Shown here: piece by piece, positions 24,963 to 33,446 of the stretch
Layout of the letters: each line of letters opens with the position of its first letter
Position numbering within the stretch: the first letter of the stretch is position 1
Source: Xenophilus aerolatus
Lineage (GTDB): Bacteria > Pseudomonadota > Gammaproteobacteria > Burkholderiales > Burkholderiaceae_C
Length of the DNA: 64,000 nt
Assembly (NCBI GenBank): GCA_030418545.1
Contig: QAIB01000005.1
Location: 354,758-418,757 of the forward strand
Reading direction: 5' to 3'
Made by a program: the position numbers and the translations under genes
Notes under the pieces: model-generated
What the model was told of the DNA's origin: nothing
Seen by the model: only the letters and a program-made list of their open reading frames with translations
The model's database searches: none

Positions 24963-25388
24963 ATGAAGGTCAAACACAAATTCGAGTCGACGCAGCCGGA
25001 CGATCCTGATTACCCCGAGCTGGTCAACGCCTCGAACTGGAACGAGGATCACGACGTAGTCGAGGATGTTTCCGCCCTGGCCATTGCTTCCGGTGTGGTC
25101 GATATCGATTGCGAGGGTGGAGACTTTCGCACGCTGCTCCTGACGGCCAATGTGACGGGGATCACGTTTTCCAATCTGCCAGCGCCGGGCGAAGGACGAT
25201 CGATCGCGATCCGGATCAAGCAGGACAGCACCGGCGGGCGCACGGTCGCGCTGCCGTCGTCGTTCAAGAAGATGGGCGCAAGCGAGGCGGCGGTGCAGTC
25301 GGCGGCGAACGCGATCACCATCCTCACGCTGATGACCTTTGATCAGGGCGTGCGCTGGGAATACAGCATGTGTGCGGGGGCGGCGTGA
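24963..25388 (+). CDS. Tail fibre-associated protein
   Basis: The 141-residue product has DYPELVNASNWNEDHDVVED, a segment common at the N terminus of phage tail-fibre proteins, then a beta-rich part. It precedes the large adhesin gene and overlaps its start (GTGA). Confidence 0.65.
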   Translation: MKVKHKFESTQPDDPDYPELVNASNWNEDHDVVEDVSALAIASGVVDIDCEGGDFRTLLLTANVTGITFSNLPAPGEGRSIAIRIKQDSTGGRTVALPSSFKKMGASEAAVQSAANAITILTLMTFDQGVRWEYSMCAGAA

Positions 25389-26806
25389 GCATTCGAGCGG
25401 CAATTGCGGTGCTGCTCGCAAGCGGGGCGCCCGAAGTCGTCGACGCGCCGCATTGGAGCGCAACCGACAAGGACGCAGCGGTCACGGTATCGCCCGACGG
25501 CCGCACGGCTTACCGCAGCGCCACGGGCAACGGGCATGCGCTTGTGCGCGCGGTACAGGGGCGCTCGTCGGGCAAGTTCTATGTGGAGTTCGCGACGCCT
25601 GTCGAGCGCGGCAACGTGCCTGGCGGGGGCATCACGGCGGGCATTGTGCGTGCGGATTACCCGCTGTCGTCGTCGCCTGGCGAGGCGGCGAATGGGTTCG
25701 GCGTGCAATACCGCCGATGGCTGTCGGACTCGGATTCGATCTGGACCTACCAAAACGCGGCCACGGGCGGGGATAGCGGCGTCACTGCCATTCCGTGGGC
25801 TGGGTGGTTGGGTGTCGCTGTCGATATCGACAACCAGCGCATATGGTGGATCGCCGATGGTGTTTGGGCGGGCGGTAAGAATCCGAAGTCGCACCCGACT
25901 AATCCGTGGACCGCATCGCTGGGCGTCGGCACTTTTCATGCGGGGCAATCGTGCTACTACACCCATACGTCGTATCCGACGCTGGAGGGCATGCTGCGCG
26001 TCAGTGCCTCGGAAATGAACATGGGCGTCGACGCATTTCAGCCGGGCGGCGTGTTGGAGGGGTTCCTGCCGTGGGATGGCGCAGCGATTCCCGATCCTGT
26101 CCCTGTCACGCCTGCGGATGATCCGGACGCAGACAAGCGAAAGCTGATCCTCACCTTCGACGCGGCAGGATCGCCGGACTTCACGGACAGCAGTCCGGCC
26201 GGGCGGACCGTTACGAACAATGGCGGTGTGACGCAGCGCTACGGCATTCGCAAGTGGGGCCAAAGCTCGGCGTATTTCCGTGGCTATTCGCAGTCGCTCG
26301 GCATGGCCGATTCGGACGATTGGGACATTGGCGCGGGTGAGTTCGGCATCGAGGGATGGTTTTATTTCGTCGACGATCCGGCGTCGTGGGGTGGTGATCC
26401 GGGGATGTACTTCATCAGTCAGGGGATCGCGCCGGTGAGTTCTCGATCCTTCGGCCTCGGACTGTTCGGTGCGTCCCTGGCGAGCTGCACCATGCAATTT
26501 GAGATCCTGAGCGGGTCGGCGAGGCATCAATGCATAGCGACAGGCGTCAACATCACAAAAGGCGCATGGCACTACATCGCCGCAACGCGGCAGGGCAACA
26601 CTTTGCGCTTGGGCCTCGATGGCGTACAGATCGCGACGCAGGACGTCACGGGCGTGACGGCGAACGCCAGCGATCGGCCGCTGCTGGTGGGCGCGTTCGA
26701 GGATGCGACGTACCAATACGCGATGCGCGGCTTTATCGACATGCTGCGGTTTACCAAGGGCGTGAGCGTGTCCGTCGACGTGGTGCCGACTCTGCCGTTC
26801 GCGTGA
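25385..26806 (+). CDS. Tail adhesin with SPRY-like and LamG-like domains
   Basis: The GTG start at 25385 overlaps the previous stop. The product has 473 residues. Residues about 20-215 form a SPRY-like region (GKFYVEFATPVERGNVPGGG, WLGVAVDIDNQRIWWIADG). Residues about 265-470 form a concanavalin/LamG-like fold (EFGIEGWFYF, GAWHYIAATRQGNTLRLGLD, GFIDMLRFTKG). Both are lectin-like folds suited to binding surface sugars, so it is the probable receptor-binding protein. Confidence 0.7.
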   Translation: MSIRAAIAVLLASGAPEVVDAPHWSATDKDAAVTVSPDGRTAYRSATGNGHALVRAVQGRSSGKFYVEFATPVERGNVPGGGITAGIVRADYPLSSSPGEAANGFGVQYRRWLSDSDSIWTYQNAATGGDSGVTAIPWAGWLGVAVDIDNQRIWWIADGVWAGGKNPKSHPTNPWTASLGVGTFHAGQSCYYTHTSYPTLEGMLRVSASEMNMGVDAFQPGGVLEGFLPWDGAAIPDPVPVTPADDPDADKRKLILTFDAAGSPDFTDSSPAGRTVTNNGGVTQRYGIRKWGQSSAYFRGYSQSLGMADSDDWDIGAGEFGIEGWFYFVDDPASWGGDPGMYFISQGIAPVSSRSFGLGLFGASLASCTMQFEILSGSARHQCIATGVNITKGAWHYIAATRQGNTLRLGLDGVQIATQDVTGVTANASDRPLLVGAFEDATYQYAMRGFIDMLRFTKGVSVSVDVVPTLPFA

Positions 26807-26810
26807 GGTC

Positions 26811-28673
26811 ATGGCAGGTTCGGCCGCATTCAGCTGGCGTTCCTTCGATGGTGGCGCGTTCGTTGCCGACGAGGCGGCGCCGCGCGTCGCGTTTTCTGGG
26901 GCCTTCGCGCGCGCTGCGTTCGTGTCTCGGGGTCTGCCGCCCAGCGGCGTGCGGGCGTTCGCTGGGGGCGCGTTCGCGCGTGCCGCTTTCAACGCGATGG
27001 ATAACGCGCCCCTGGTGGAAGTGCCGGGGGTGGACGTCACTTTCGTGGGCCTCTACCCGGTGCCCGGGTTGTCCGTCGAGATCGGCTACGTCAGCGGGGC
27101 CGCGCGGCCGCTCGTGGGCACGTTTCGATCGCCTTTCGAGCAGGCGACGCCGGTCGAGCCCGGATGGCAAACCAGCATGCGGGGGGCGGCTCGGGTGCGC
27201 GGCGTGGTGCGCAGCGCGTTCGAGCAGGGCGTGCCAGTCGACATCGGGGCGTCGAGTGGTTGGGAAGATGCCCAGCGCTTCGCGGGCGACGCGGCGGGGC
27301 GGTATCAGCGCGCGCTGCGCATGCCGCCATTGGGCGCGGTGTCGTCCTGGCAGGAGGGACTGCACCAGCTGCGCGCGGTGGCGTCGCGTTCTCAGCGTGG
27401 GGTGCGCTTGCCCGAGCTGTTCAGCAGGATCGCATTTCAGCAGGGCGTCGCCACGCGCAGCAGCAAGCGCGGGGCCTATGAGGAGGCGCTGCCCGTTCGA
27501 GTCGGCGCGTCGTTTTTTTTCCAGATCGGCCGGCGCCTGGTTCAAATCGAGACGGCGCGCTATCAGGACGCGATTCCCGCGCGCGCCGGAGTCAGCGAGC
27601 ATCCCGTCAATCCGCCCGGGCCGGTGGATCCTGAGCCTGGCGAAACCGTCGTTGTACCCGTCCGAAGGGCATACCTCGTGCAGAACTCAATCGTCTTGAC
27701 CCGCGTCGATGGCGGCGAACTCATCCCCGCGAGCAGTTTCGCGATGAGCATCGACGCCGACTCCTGGACCTGGCAATGGTCCGCCACGCTGCCCGGCAGC
27801 GCGCTCCCACTCGTCGCAAGTGCGGACGGACAGCCTGTTGATGTGATCGCATCCATCAACGGCGTGGCCTATCGTCTGTGCGTCGAGCGGTTCAGCCGTG
27901 AGCGGCGCTTCGCAAAGTCCGACGTGCGGGTCAGCGGCCGCGGGCGAGCGGCAATCCTGGATGCGCCTTACTCGCCAGTGCTCAACCACGTTGGCGACAG
28001 CGACATGACGATCGCGCAGTTGCTTGAGAAGGTCTTGACGATCAACGGTTCAGGAATCGGGTGGTCGGTTGAATTCGGTATCGAAGACTGGTTTGTCCCC
28101 GGCGGCACCTGGGCGTTACAAGGCACCTACATCGCGGGCCTTCTCGACATAGCGGGGGCCGCTGGCGCCATCATCCAGCCACATCGCACCGATGCCGCAG
28201 TGCGGATCCTTCCGCGCTACCCCGCTGCGCCTTGGGCATGGGCCGACGTCACGCCGGACTTTCAACTTCCGGCGGCGGCAGTCGCTGTCGAAGCCATCGA
28301 ATGGATTGACCGCCCGGCCTACAACCGAGTGTTCGCACTCGGCACTACCTCAGCTGGTGTCGCCGGCCAGGTGACGCGCGCGGGCACGGCCGGCGATCAG
28401 CTCGCGCCTCAGGTGACGCATAGCCTGATGACGGATGTGGTTGGCGTGCGGCAACGCGGGCTGCCCGAACTTGCAAACACCGGCCGCCAGGCCCAAGTGG
28501 CGTTGCGGCTGCAGGTGCTCCCCGAGACGGGAGTCATCGTGCCTGGACAGTTCGTCCGCTACGTCGACGGGAGCGAGAGCCGCCTGGGTCTGGTGCGCAG
28601 CACTTCCCTGGATTGGCAGCGGCCTTCGCTGCGCCAGTCGATCACCCTCGAAACCCATCTGGCGGAGGCCTGA
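26811..28673 (+). CDS. Tail tip hub-like protein
   Basis: The 620-residue product has an Ala/Phe-rich N-terminal third with degenerate repeats (GGAFVADEAAPRVAFSGAFA, RGLPPSGVRAFAGGAFARAA). The C-terminal part resembles hub proteins (VVVPVRRAYLVQNSIVLTRV, VPGQFVRYVDGSESRLGLVR, QRPSLRQSITLETHL). It is followed by a small gp5-like gene, the usual hub neighbour. Assignment rests on context and general pattern. Confidence 0.6.
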   Translation: MAGSAAFSWRSFDGGAFVADEAAPRVAFSGAFARAAFVSRGLPPSGVRAFAGGAFARAAFNAMDNAPLVEVPGVDVTFVGLYPVPGLSVEIGYVSGAARPLVGTFRSPFEQATPVEPGWQTSMRGAARVRGVVRSAFEQGVPVDIGASSGWEDAQRFAGDAAGRYQRALRMPPLGAVSSWQEGLHQLRAVASRSQRGVRLPELFSRIAFQQGVATRSSKRGAYEEALPVRVGASFFFQIGRRLVQIETARYQDAIPARAGVSEHPVNPPGPVDPEPGETVVVPVRRAYLVQNSIVLTRVDGGELIPASSFAMSIDADSWTWQWSATLPGSALPLVASADGQPVDVIASINGVAYRLCVERFSRERRFAKSDVRVSGRGRAAILDAPYSPVLNHVGDSDMTIAQLLEKVLTINGSGIGWSVEFGIEDWFVPGGTWALQGTYIAGLLDIAGAAGAIIQPHRTDAAVRILPRYPAAPWAWADVTPDFQLPAAAVAVEAIEWIDRPAYNRVFALGTTSAGVAGQVTRAGTAGDQLAPQVTHSLMTDVVGVRQRGLPELANTGRQAQVALRLQVLPETGVIVPGQFVRYVDGSESRLGLVRSTSLDWQRPSLRQSITLETHLAEA

Positions 28674-28676
28674 TTC

Positions 28677-28901
28677 ATGGCGAAGAACCTTTATCGCGCC
28701 TTCTTGAATTTGCTGCCACCGCGGGACCTGCAGATCGCCGAAGTGATTGCGGTCGACGGCGACCTGGCCACGCTTCAGCTCGTAGGCGGCGGCGTCGTGA
28801 CTGCTCGAGGCGCGGCGACGCCAGGGCAGAAGGTGTTCGTGCGCGATGGCCTTATCGAGGCGCAGGCGCCAGACCTTCCAATCGTGACGGTGGAGGTGTG
28901 A
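28677..28901 (+). CDS. Small tail protein
   Basis: The 74-residue product (AKNLYRAFLNLLPPRDLQIA, LVGGGVVTARGAATPGQKVF) looks like a small OB-type beta barrel. It is placed after the hub-like gene. Family inferred from size and context. Confidence 0.6.
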   Translation: MAKNLYRAFLNLLPPRDLQIAEVIAVDGDLATLQLVGGGVVTARGAATPGQKVFVRDGLIEAQAPDLPIVTVEV

Positions 28902-28903
28902 GC

Positions 28904-29377
28904 ATGCGCAGCGCACAGGAGATCTCCAACTGGGGCGACCTCGAGGTGCTGGGCAAGCACCACATCAGCACGTTGCCGCGCTACTGGATCACGCGCCTGT
29001 TCGTGGCGTGTTCGACGGTGGCCACCATCCTCGTGATCTGGTGGGAGCCGGAGGCGCTCACGCATCGTCTCATCTCGCAGAGCGGCGCACAGGGCTGGTG
29101 GCTCGTTGGACTGCTGGCCTGCGTCGCGGTGCTCGGCGTCGCTGATGTGATCGTGAACGACATCCTGCCCGACCGCATCTCGATCGCCTGGGTGAAGCGC
29201 CGCAGGCACTTCGTCTACATCGGGCTGGCCATGGGCCTGATGTCCATGACGTTCGTCTTCGTGGCCGGCGACGGCGGCTGGTTCCGGCCGCTGGTGCTGC
29301 CGTTCTGGGTCGACGCCTTCTTCGCGGCCCTTGTGGCCTTCCTCGACCTCTTTCAGCGGCACCGCCTCCGGACATGA
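28904..29377 (+). CDS. Phage membrane protein (holin-region)
   Basis: From the ATG at 28904 the 157-residue product has about four hydrophobic segments (LFVACSTVATILVIWW, WWLVGLLACVAVLGVADVIV, FVYIGLAMGLMSMTFVFVAG, LPFWVDAFFAALVAFLDLF). It precedes the lysis genes and may be a holin or accessory membrane protein. Specific family not recognised. Confidence 0.65.
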   Translation: MRSAQEISNWGDLEVLGKHHISTLPRYWITRLFVACSTVATILVIWWEPEALTHRLISQSGAQGWWLVGLLACVAVLGVADVIVNDILPDRISIAWVKRRRHFVYIGLAMGLMSMTFVFVAGDGGWFRPLVLPFWVDAFFAALVAFLDLFQRHRLRT

Positions 29378-29850
29378 TGCAAGACCTTCAACGACGTCTC
29401 ACCACCCAGCCCAGCCAGCAACTCACGGCACCGAAGCTGCGGCGGATCATCTGGGGCCTGATCGCCGGCATGTGGCTGCCCTGGCCGGCCGTGGCGGCGG
29501 TGATGGCCGCCACGGCAGACGATCCGCTGAACATCCCGCCGGTGCTGCTCCTGCTGGCGCTGGTCATCTCCAGTCTCGCCGGCGCGACGGCGCTCCTGAT
29601 GCGGATCGACCGGGAGCTGTCGGCGGCGCCGGACAAGCCGCTGCCGCGCCCCTGGCTGATGTGCGCGTCGCACATGGCCGGCTCTTGGCTTGCCGGCACG
29701 CTGGCCTTCATCGTCGGACGACAGGGCTCGCTCGATGTGTGGACCACGTTGGGCCTTGTGCTCACCGCCAGCTTCATCGGCGCCAAGTTCATCGAATCCA
29801 TGGCCGAGCGCTACATGCCCGGCCGGCTCAACCCTGGAGGACAGCCATGA
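29374..29850 (+). CDS. Phage membrane protein, holin candidate
   Basis: The 158-residue product has four hydrophobic stretches (GLIAGMWLPWPAVAAVMAAT, IPPVLLLLALVISSLAGATA, MCASHMAGSWLAGTLAFIV, TTLGLVLTASFIGAKFI) and a basic N terminus. It overlaps the neighbours on both sides and directly precedes the endolysin gene, the usual holin position. Confidence 0.65.
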   Translation: MMQDLQRRLTTQPSQQLTAPKLRRIIWGLIAGMWLPWPAVAAVMAATADDPLNIPPVLLLLALVISSLAGATALLMRIDRELSAAPDKPLPRPWLMCASHMAGSWLAGTLAFIVGRQGSLDVWTTLGLVLTASFIGAKFIESMAERYMPGRLNPGGQP

Positions 29851-30362
29851 CTTTCGACGAAGCACTCGACCGGTTGATCGGTCACGAGGCCGGATACAGC
29901 GACGATCCGCGAGACCCGGGCAACTGGACTGGCGGTCGGCCCAATGTCGGCGCCCTCAAGGGCACGAAGTTCGGCATCGCCGCCAACACGTATCCCGACC
30001 TGGACATCAAGAATCTGACGCTCGATCAGGCGAAGTCGATCTACCGCCGCGACTGGTGGGACAAAATCGGTGCCGATGAAATCGACCCGGCGATCGTCTT
30101 TCAGATGTGGGACTTCGCCGTCAACGCCAGCATGGGCACAGCGAAGCGACAACTGCAGCGCGTTGTCGGCGTTGCGGAGGACGGCGTCTTCGGCCCTCGC
30201 ACCCTTGCCGCCATCAAGGCGATGGACAAGAACGACGTGCTGATGCGATTCAATGCGGCGCGCTTGCGCTACTACACCAGCCTGAGCACCTGGGGCACTT
30301 ACGGGAAGGGCTGGACCAATCGAGTTGCCTGTCAACTCGAATACGCTGCACAGGACAACTGA
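29847..30362 (+). CDS. Endolysin, GH108 muramidase
   Basis: The 171-residue product begins with the GH108 signature LIGHEAGYSDDPRDPGN with catalytic Glu14. The C-terminal peptidoglycan-binding part contains GVFGPRTLAAIKAMD. It cleaves the MurNAc-GlcNAc backbone at lysis. No signal peptide is visible, so it would depend on a holin. The start overlaps the holin-candidate stop (ATGA). Confidence 0.9.
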   Translation: MTFDEALDRLIGHEAGYSDDPRDPGNWTGGRPNVGALKGTKFGIAANTYPDLDIKNLTLDQAKSIYRRDWWDKIGADEIDPAIVFQMWDFAVNASMGTAKRQLQRVVGVAEDGVFGPRTLAAIKAMDKNDVLMRFNAARLRYYTSLSTWGTYGKGWTNRVACQLEYAAQDN

Positions 30363-30364
30363 CC

Positions 30365-30925
30365 ATGGCCGACTTCGACTGGAAATCAGCCCTGCAGGCG
30401 GTGGCACCCGGCCTGGCCAGCGCTTTCGGGGGGCCACTTGTCGGCGCCGCAGTGAAGGTGATCGGCGACAAGCTGCTCGGCAACCCGAACGCCTCTCAGG
30501 CAGATGTCGAGGAGGCGCTGAGCGGTGGCCTGAGCGGTGAGCAGGTCGTGGCCCTGCGCGAGGCAGAAAACACCTTCAAGCTGGAAATGGAGCGCATCGA
30601 CGCCCAGCGCGACCAAGCGTCGCTGGCCGACGCGCAGAACGCCCGGCAGCAAACTGTCGCGCTGGCCCAGGCGGGCAGCAACATTGCTTGGGCGCCGGTG
30701 GTCATCAGCACCATCATCACGCTCGGCTTTTTCGCTTGCGTGGTCCTGCTGTTCGTGATCGACCGCGCGTGGGACGAACGGCAAGCCAACCTGCTCAACA
30801 CGCTGTTCGGCGGGCTGCTGCTGGGCTTCGGGCAGGTGTGCAACTACTGGCTGGGCTCTTCGGCTGGGAGCAAGCGCAGCGGCGACGCCGTGCGCAAGTT
30901 GGCCGAAATCCGAGCCGCCAAGTAG
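30365..30925 (+). CDS. Phage lysis-region membrane protein (3TM holin-like)
   Basis: The 186-residue product has an Ala/Gly-rich N terminus, a helical charged middle (QVVALREAENTFKLEMERID) and two hydrophobic segments (APVVISTIITLGFFACVVLL, LLNTLFGGLLLGFGQVCNYW). This fits the 3TM phage holin family, which often follows the muramidase. A spanin-like role is less likely as there is no signal peptide. Confidence 0.7.
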   Translation: MADFDWKSALQAVAPGLASAFGGPLVGAAVKVIGDKLLGNPNASQADVEEALSGGLSGEQVVALREAENTFKLEMERIDAQRDQASLADAQNARQQTVALAQAGSNIAWAPVVISTIITLGFFACVVLLFVIDRAWDERQANLLNTLFGGLLLGFGQVCNYWLGSSAGSKRSGDAVRKLAEIRAAK

Positions 30926-31067
30926 TTTCGCGGGACCCGTCGCTAAACTTCGGGCGCTCGAGCATTCGCCCGACCGTGCGCAACGCTGCACCCGGCTGTC
31001 CATGGACGGCTGCCCGCTCTCGCAAAGCGATCGGGGACTCAAAGACCTACCTTTGGAGTTCCTCGAA

Positions 31068-31331
31068 ATGGCTACTCGCAAACAAAAGCACCGACGATTC
31101 GCTGCTCTAGAGCAGCGGGGCCTCTGTATCTATTGCTGCCGACCAATGGGGCGCGACGCAACTGCCGAGCACCTTCGCCCAAGGTGCAGTGGCGGGACCG
31201 ACCGCAGATCGAACATCGCAGCCGCCTGTCACGCGTGCAATCAGGCTCGCCACTCACGCTCGGATTGGGCCAGTTTGTCGCCGAGCGAATTCGGGTTTCT
31301 GCGTTTGCTTGAGGCAGAAGCCGGCTATTGA
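31068..31331 (+). CDS. HNH endonuclease
   Basis: From the ATG at 31068 behind TTGGAG the product has 87 residues. It has CIYCCRPM with a CxxC pair, AEHLRPRCSGGTDRRSNIAA with the His and Asn of the HNH core, and a second CxxC (CHAC). Phage HNH enzymes next to packaging genes assist terminase. Here the terminase is absent, so the gene may be a leftover or independent. Confidence 0.85.
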   Translation: MATRKQKHRRFAALEQRGLCIYCCRPMGRDATAEHLRPRCSGGTDRRSNIAAACHACNQARHSRSDWASLSPSEFGFLRLLEAEAGY

Positions 31332-31338
31332 CGGGCCG

Positions 31339-31584
31339 TCAGGGCAAGTACTCGGCCCTGATGTGCTCGCCGGCATTGCCGCCAGCCTCGCCGTCGCCGT
31401 AGCGGTCCCCGACGCGGGCGCAGCGGTCGACCAGCGCTGCGGCAAAGTCGATCAGGTTCTGGTCGAGCTTGTCGCCTGGTCGTACCAGGCCAGTCTGCAC
31501 AGCCAGCTCGGTGTAGACGCCGATCGGGTCGGCAGGGGCGGGGGCAGGCCCCACAGGGTCGTCGTCTTCGTTCTCCATCGGCAC
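31339..31584 (-). CDS. Small acidic protein, divergent from the SRAP gene
   Basis: The 81-residue product (PMENEDDDPVGPAPAPADPI) has a Pro/acidic N terminus and a helical C terminus (NLIDFAAALVDRCARVGDRY). It is unrecognised. The start faces the peptidase gene with 28 bp between them, too short for two separate full promoters. Confidence 0.5.
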   Translation of the reverse strand: MPMENEDDDPVGPAPAPADPIGVYTELAVQTGLVRPGDKLDQNLIDFAAALVDRCARVGDRYGDGEAGGNAGEHIRAEYLP

Positions 31585-31612
31585 ATGCTACTCCGCTGGC
31601 ATCATGGCGCCC

Positions 31613-32347
31613 ATGTGCACCCGCTACATCCCTCCCGAGATGCGCGAGCTCGAGGACTTCTGGCAGCTCGGCGCCGGCAAGCGCATGCCGCCCGGGCTGT
31701 TCAAGGCGCGCGAGCTGTTCCCGCTGGCCACTGGTCCGATCGTGCGCCTGGACGGCGATGGTGAGCGCACGGCACAGCTGGCGCAGTGGGGAATGATCCC
31801 TCCTGACAGCGAGACGCGGATCCCGATGAGCCGCTCGCGCGGCCCGGGCGACAAGCCCAAGCGCATCAGCACCGTGAACGCCCGGCAGGAAACGCTCGCC
31901 AGTCGGCCGACCTACCGCGACGCCTGGAAGCGCGGCCAGCGCTGCATCGTGCCGGCCCGTCTGTTCTTCGAGCCCAACTGGGAGACCGGCGCGAACGTCT
32001 GGTGGCGTTTCCTGCGGGCCGATGGCCAGCCGTGGAGCGTCGCCGGGCTGTGGAGCGAGTGGACGGACCCGGCGACGGGCGAGGTCGTGCCCAGCTACAC
32101 GATGGTGACCGTCAACGCCGACGCGCACCCGCTGATGACGCGCATGCACAAGCCGGATCCCCGGCTCGGGGCCGACAAGCAGGACAAGCGCAGCCTGGTG
32201 CTGCTGGAGCAGGTCGACGTAGACCAGTGGCTCCGCGGCACGATCGAGGAGGCGAGGGTGCTCATCAAGCTGACGCCAGCTGAAGAATTCGACGCCGCGC
32301 CCGCCGACCCGCCGGCTGCCAAGGCCGAGGCCGCCGACCTCTTCTAG
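31613..32347 (+). CDS. SOS response-associated peptidase (SRAP, YedK/HMCES family)
   Basis: Starting at the ATG of MCTRYIP the product has 244 residues. Cys2 is the catalytic residue exposed after Met removal. STVNARQET, RCIVPARLFFEP and ADAHPLMTRMH supply the conserved Asn, Glu and His. The family forms a stable thiazolidine crosslink with abasic sites in single-stranded DNA, shielding them. The ATG at 31604 is unlikely because it would mask Cys2. Prophage copies may protect phage DNA during induction. Confidence 0.9.
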   Translation: MCTRYIPPEMRELEDFWQLGAGKRMPPGLFKARELFPLATGPIVRLDGDGERTAQLAQWGMIPPDSETRIPMSRSRGPGDKPKRISTVNARQETLASRPTYRDAWKRGQRCIVPARLFFEPNWETGANVWWRFLRADGQPWSVAGLWSEWTDPATGEVVPSYTMVTVNADAHPLMTRMHKPDPRLGADKQDKRSLVLLEQVDVDQWLRGTIEEARVLIKLTPAEEFDAAPADPPAAKAEAADLF

Positions 32348-32676
32348 ACATCGCCGACGCTGAGGTCGTCGAGCACGACCGAGTCGAAGACCGGCACGCA
32401 CCACCATATCTGCGCGTACATGTCATACGCCGCCTTCCGGCCGGCCCGGCGGGGGATCAACTCGGTGCCTTCCAGCAACACGCCCCGGGCCTTAATCGTG
32501 ATAGTCACGGCATCCATCGCGGGCAGCAGGTAGCGGCCGGTCTCCGGATGACTGACCACCGCGCCGTAGCGGCTCATCAGGCGCAGGCGCAGCTCGCCGA
32601 TGCGCGGGCTCTTGCGCACCTCGTCCTTGGGGCGGGACAGGCCCTTGCTGTTGGCGAAATAGACCTTGCAGAGCAC
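32344..32676 (-). CDS. Unknown protein behind a LexA box
   Basis: The 110-residue product is unrecognised (MDAVTITIKARGVLLEGTEL, DMYAQIWWCVPVF). The GTG at 32676 overlaps the LexA box, so translation may instead start at the GTG at 32619, which follows AAGGACGAG, or the ATG at 32577. It ends convergently against the SRAP gene. SOS regulation is inferred from the operator. Confidence 0.6.
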   Translation of the reverse strand: MLCKVYFANSKGLSRPKDEVRKSPRIGELRLRLMSRYGAVVSHPETGRYLLPAMDAVTITIKARGVLLEGTELIPRRAGRKAAYDMYAQIWWCVPVFDSVVLDDLSVGDV

Positions 32677-32691
32677 TGTATGAGAATACAG
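32676..32691 (-). promoter_or_regulatory. LexA (SOS) box
   Basis: CTGTATGAGAATACAG is a perfect dyad of CTGT-N8-ACAG form with the TAT/ATA arms of the enterobacterial and betaproteobacterial SOS box. It lies at the start of the leftward unknown gene. Confidence 0.8.
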
Positions 32692-32711
32692 TGATTGCGT
32701 GCGTTAGTCCC

Positions 32712-32807
32712 ATGACGTGGCCGCCAAAGCTCGGCAATCTGACCAAGGTAGCAGGAGCATTCGGCGCGGAGATGGCGACGAAATTTGATGCAACGATCGA
32801 GGCCTAA
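32712..32807 (+). CDS. Possible 31-residue ORF
   Basis: An ATG frame reads MTWPPKLGNLTKVAGAFGAE and ends at TAA after 31 codons, just downstream of the LexA box in the opposite direction. There is no clear ribosome site. It is noted only because the LexA box could act on both strands. Confidence 0.2.
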   Translation: MTWPPKLGNLTKVAGAFGAEMATKFDATIEA

Positions 32808-32873
32808 ACCAGCCCCTTTTCGAACTTCCGCCTGCGGGACACGAGCGAAATATCAGTTTCGCTCACACAGCCA

Positions 32874-33266
32874 CTACAGCTTCACGCATCTGCAGACGTA
32901 GTACTTGCCGGCAGCGTCGTACACCATGCGGCAAGCCGTGATTGCGCTGCAGCCGCTCATTCCACAAACTGTAGGGCTCAGCTGCTCACAACTGAATGTA
33001 TGAGTGTCGTCAGCCAGATCACCCAGTGCGGCGCTGACACGCTGAAAATCGCTCTCTGTGCCTGCCACCCAGCGCTGCACCCCGGACTCATCAGCCAACT
33101 TGTACCCGTAGCGGGATGGTGGTAGCGACCGGTCCACAGGGACGGTCGAATCCGGAAGGTCTTCGCCGTGCTCGAAGATTTGTAGACCATTGTGGCTTCG
33201 CATGCGATCCTCCATTGCGCCAATGCAGTGCTTGAGATTCTGCAAAAGCTCGGAGACCGCAGCCAT
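32874..33266 (-). CDS. Unknown prophage cargo protein
   Basis: From the ATG at 33266 the product has 130 residues (AVSELLQNLKHCIGAMEDRM, GYKLADESGVQRWVAGTESD) with cysteines near the C terminus (CGMSGCSAITACR, YVCRC). It is soluble and unrecognised. A longer reading would run through the upstream terminator and is unlikely. Confidence 0.5.
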   Translation of the reverse strand: MAAVSELLQNLKHCIGAMEDRMRSHNGLQIFEHGEDLPDSTVPVDRSLPPSRYGYKLADESGVQRWVAGTESDFQRVSAALGDLADDTHTFSCEQLSPTVCGMSGCSAITACRMVYDAAGKYYVCRCVKL

Positions 33267-33328
33267 ACCACCAAAGCTGTACGCCGCGCGGTACTGCTGG
33301 ATATTTGGCAACTGCCAAATGAGCCGCC

Positions 33329-33370
33329 AAAAAAGAAAATGCCCCGCTATCGCTGTGATAGCAGGGCATT
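33329..33370 (-). terminator. Rho-independent terminator, leftward
   Basis: AATGCCC-C-GCTATC pairs with GATAGC-A-GGGCATT and on the minus strand is followed by TTTTCTTTTTT. It would end transcripts coming from the tRNA-like sequence at 33392-33446. Confidence 0.8.
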
Positions 33371-33391
33371 CAAGAACCACGAGGGTTTGAT

Positions 33392-33446
33392 TGGCTCCCC
33401 GACCTGGGCTCGAATCAGGGACCTATGGATTGACAGTCCGGTGCTC
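33392..33446 (-). pseudogene. Degenerate tRNA-Asn remnant (3' two thirds)
   Basis: On the minus strand the sequence from the D-stem end to CCA follows tRNA-Asn: CGGACTGTCAATCC has loop CTGTCAA (GTC in place of GTT), then GGTCCCTGATTCGAGC and TCGGGGAGCCA. The matching 5' acceptor strand is absent: upstream bases do not pair. A terminator follows, as after a real tRNA gene. It may be a relic attachment site from another integration. Confidence 0.65.

Noticed and set aside
31339..32347. Toxin-antitoxin reading of the divergent pair around the SRAP gene
   Set aside because: The SRAP protein has a clear DNA-protein crosslink function and the small acidic protein shows no antitoxin fold.
33392..33446. 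Functional tRNA-Asp (GTC)
   Set aside because: The 5' acceptor strand does not pair and the body resembles tRNA-Asn with a mutated anticodon.
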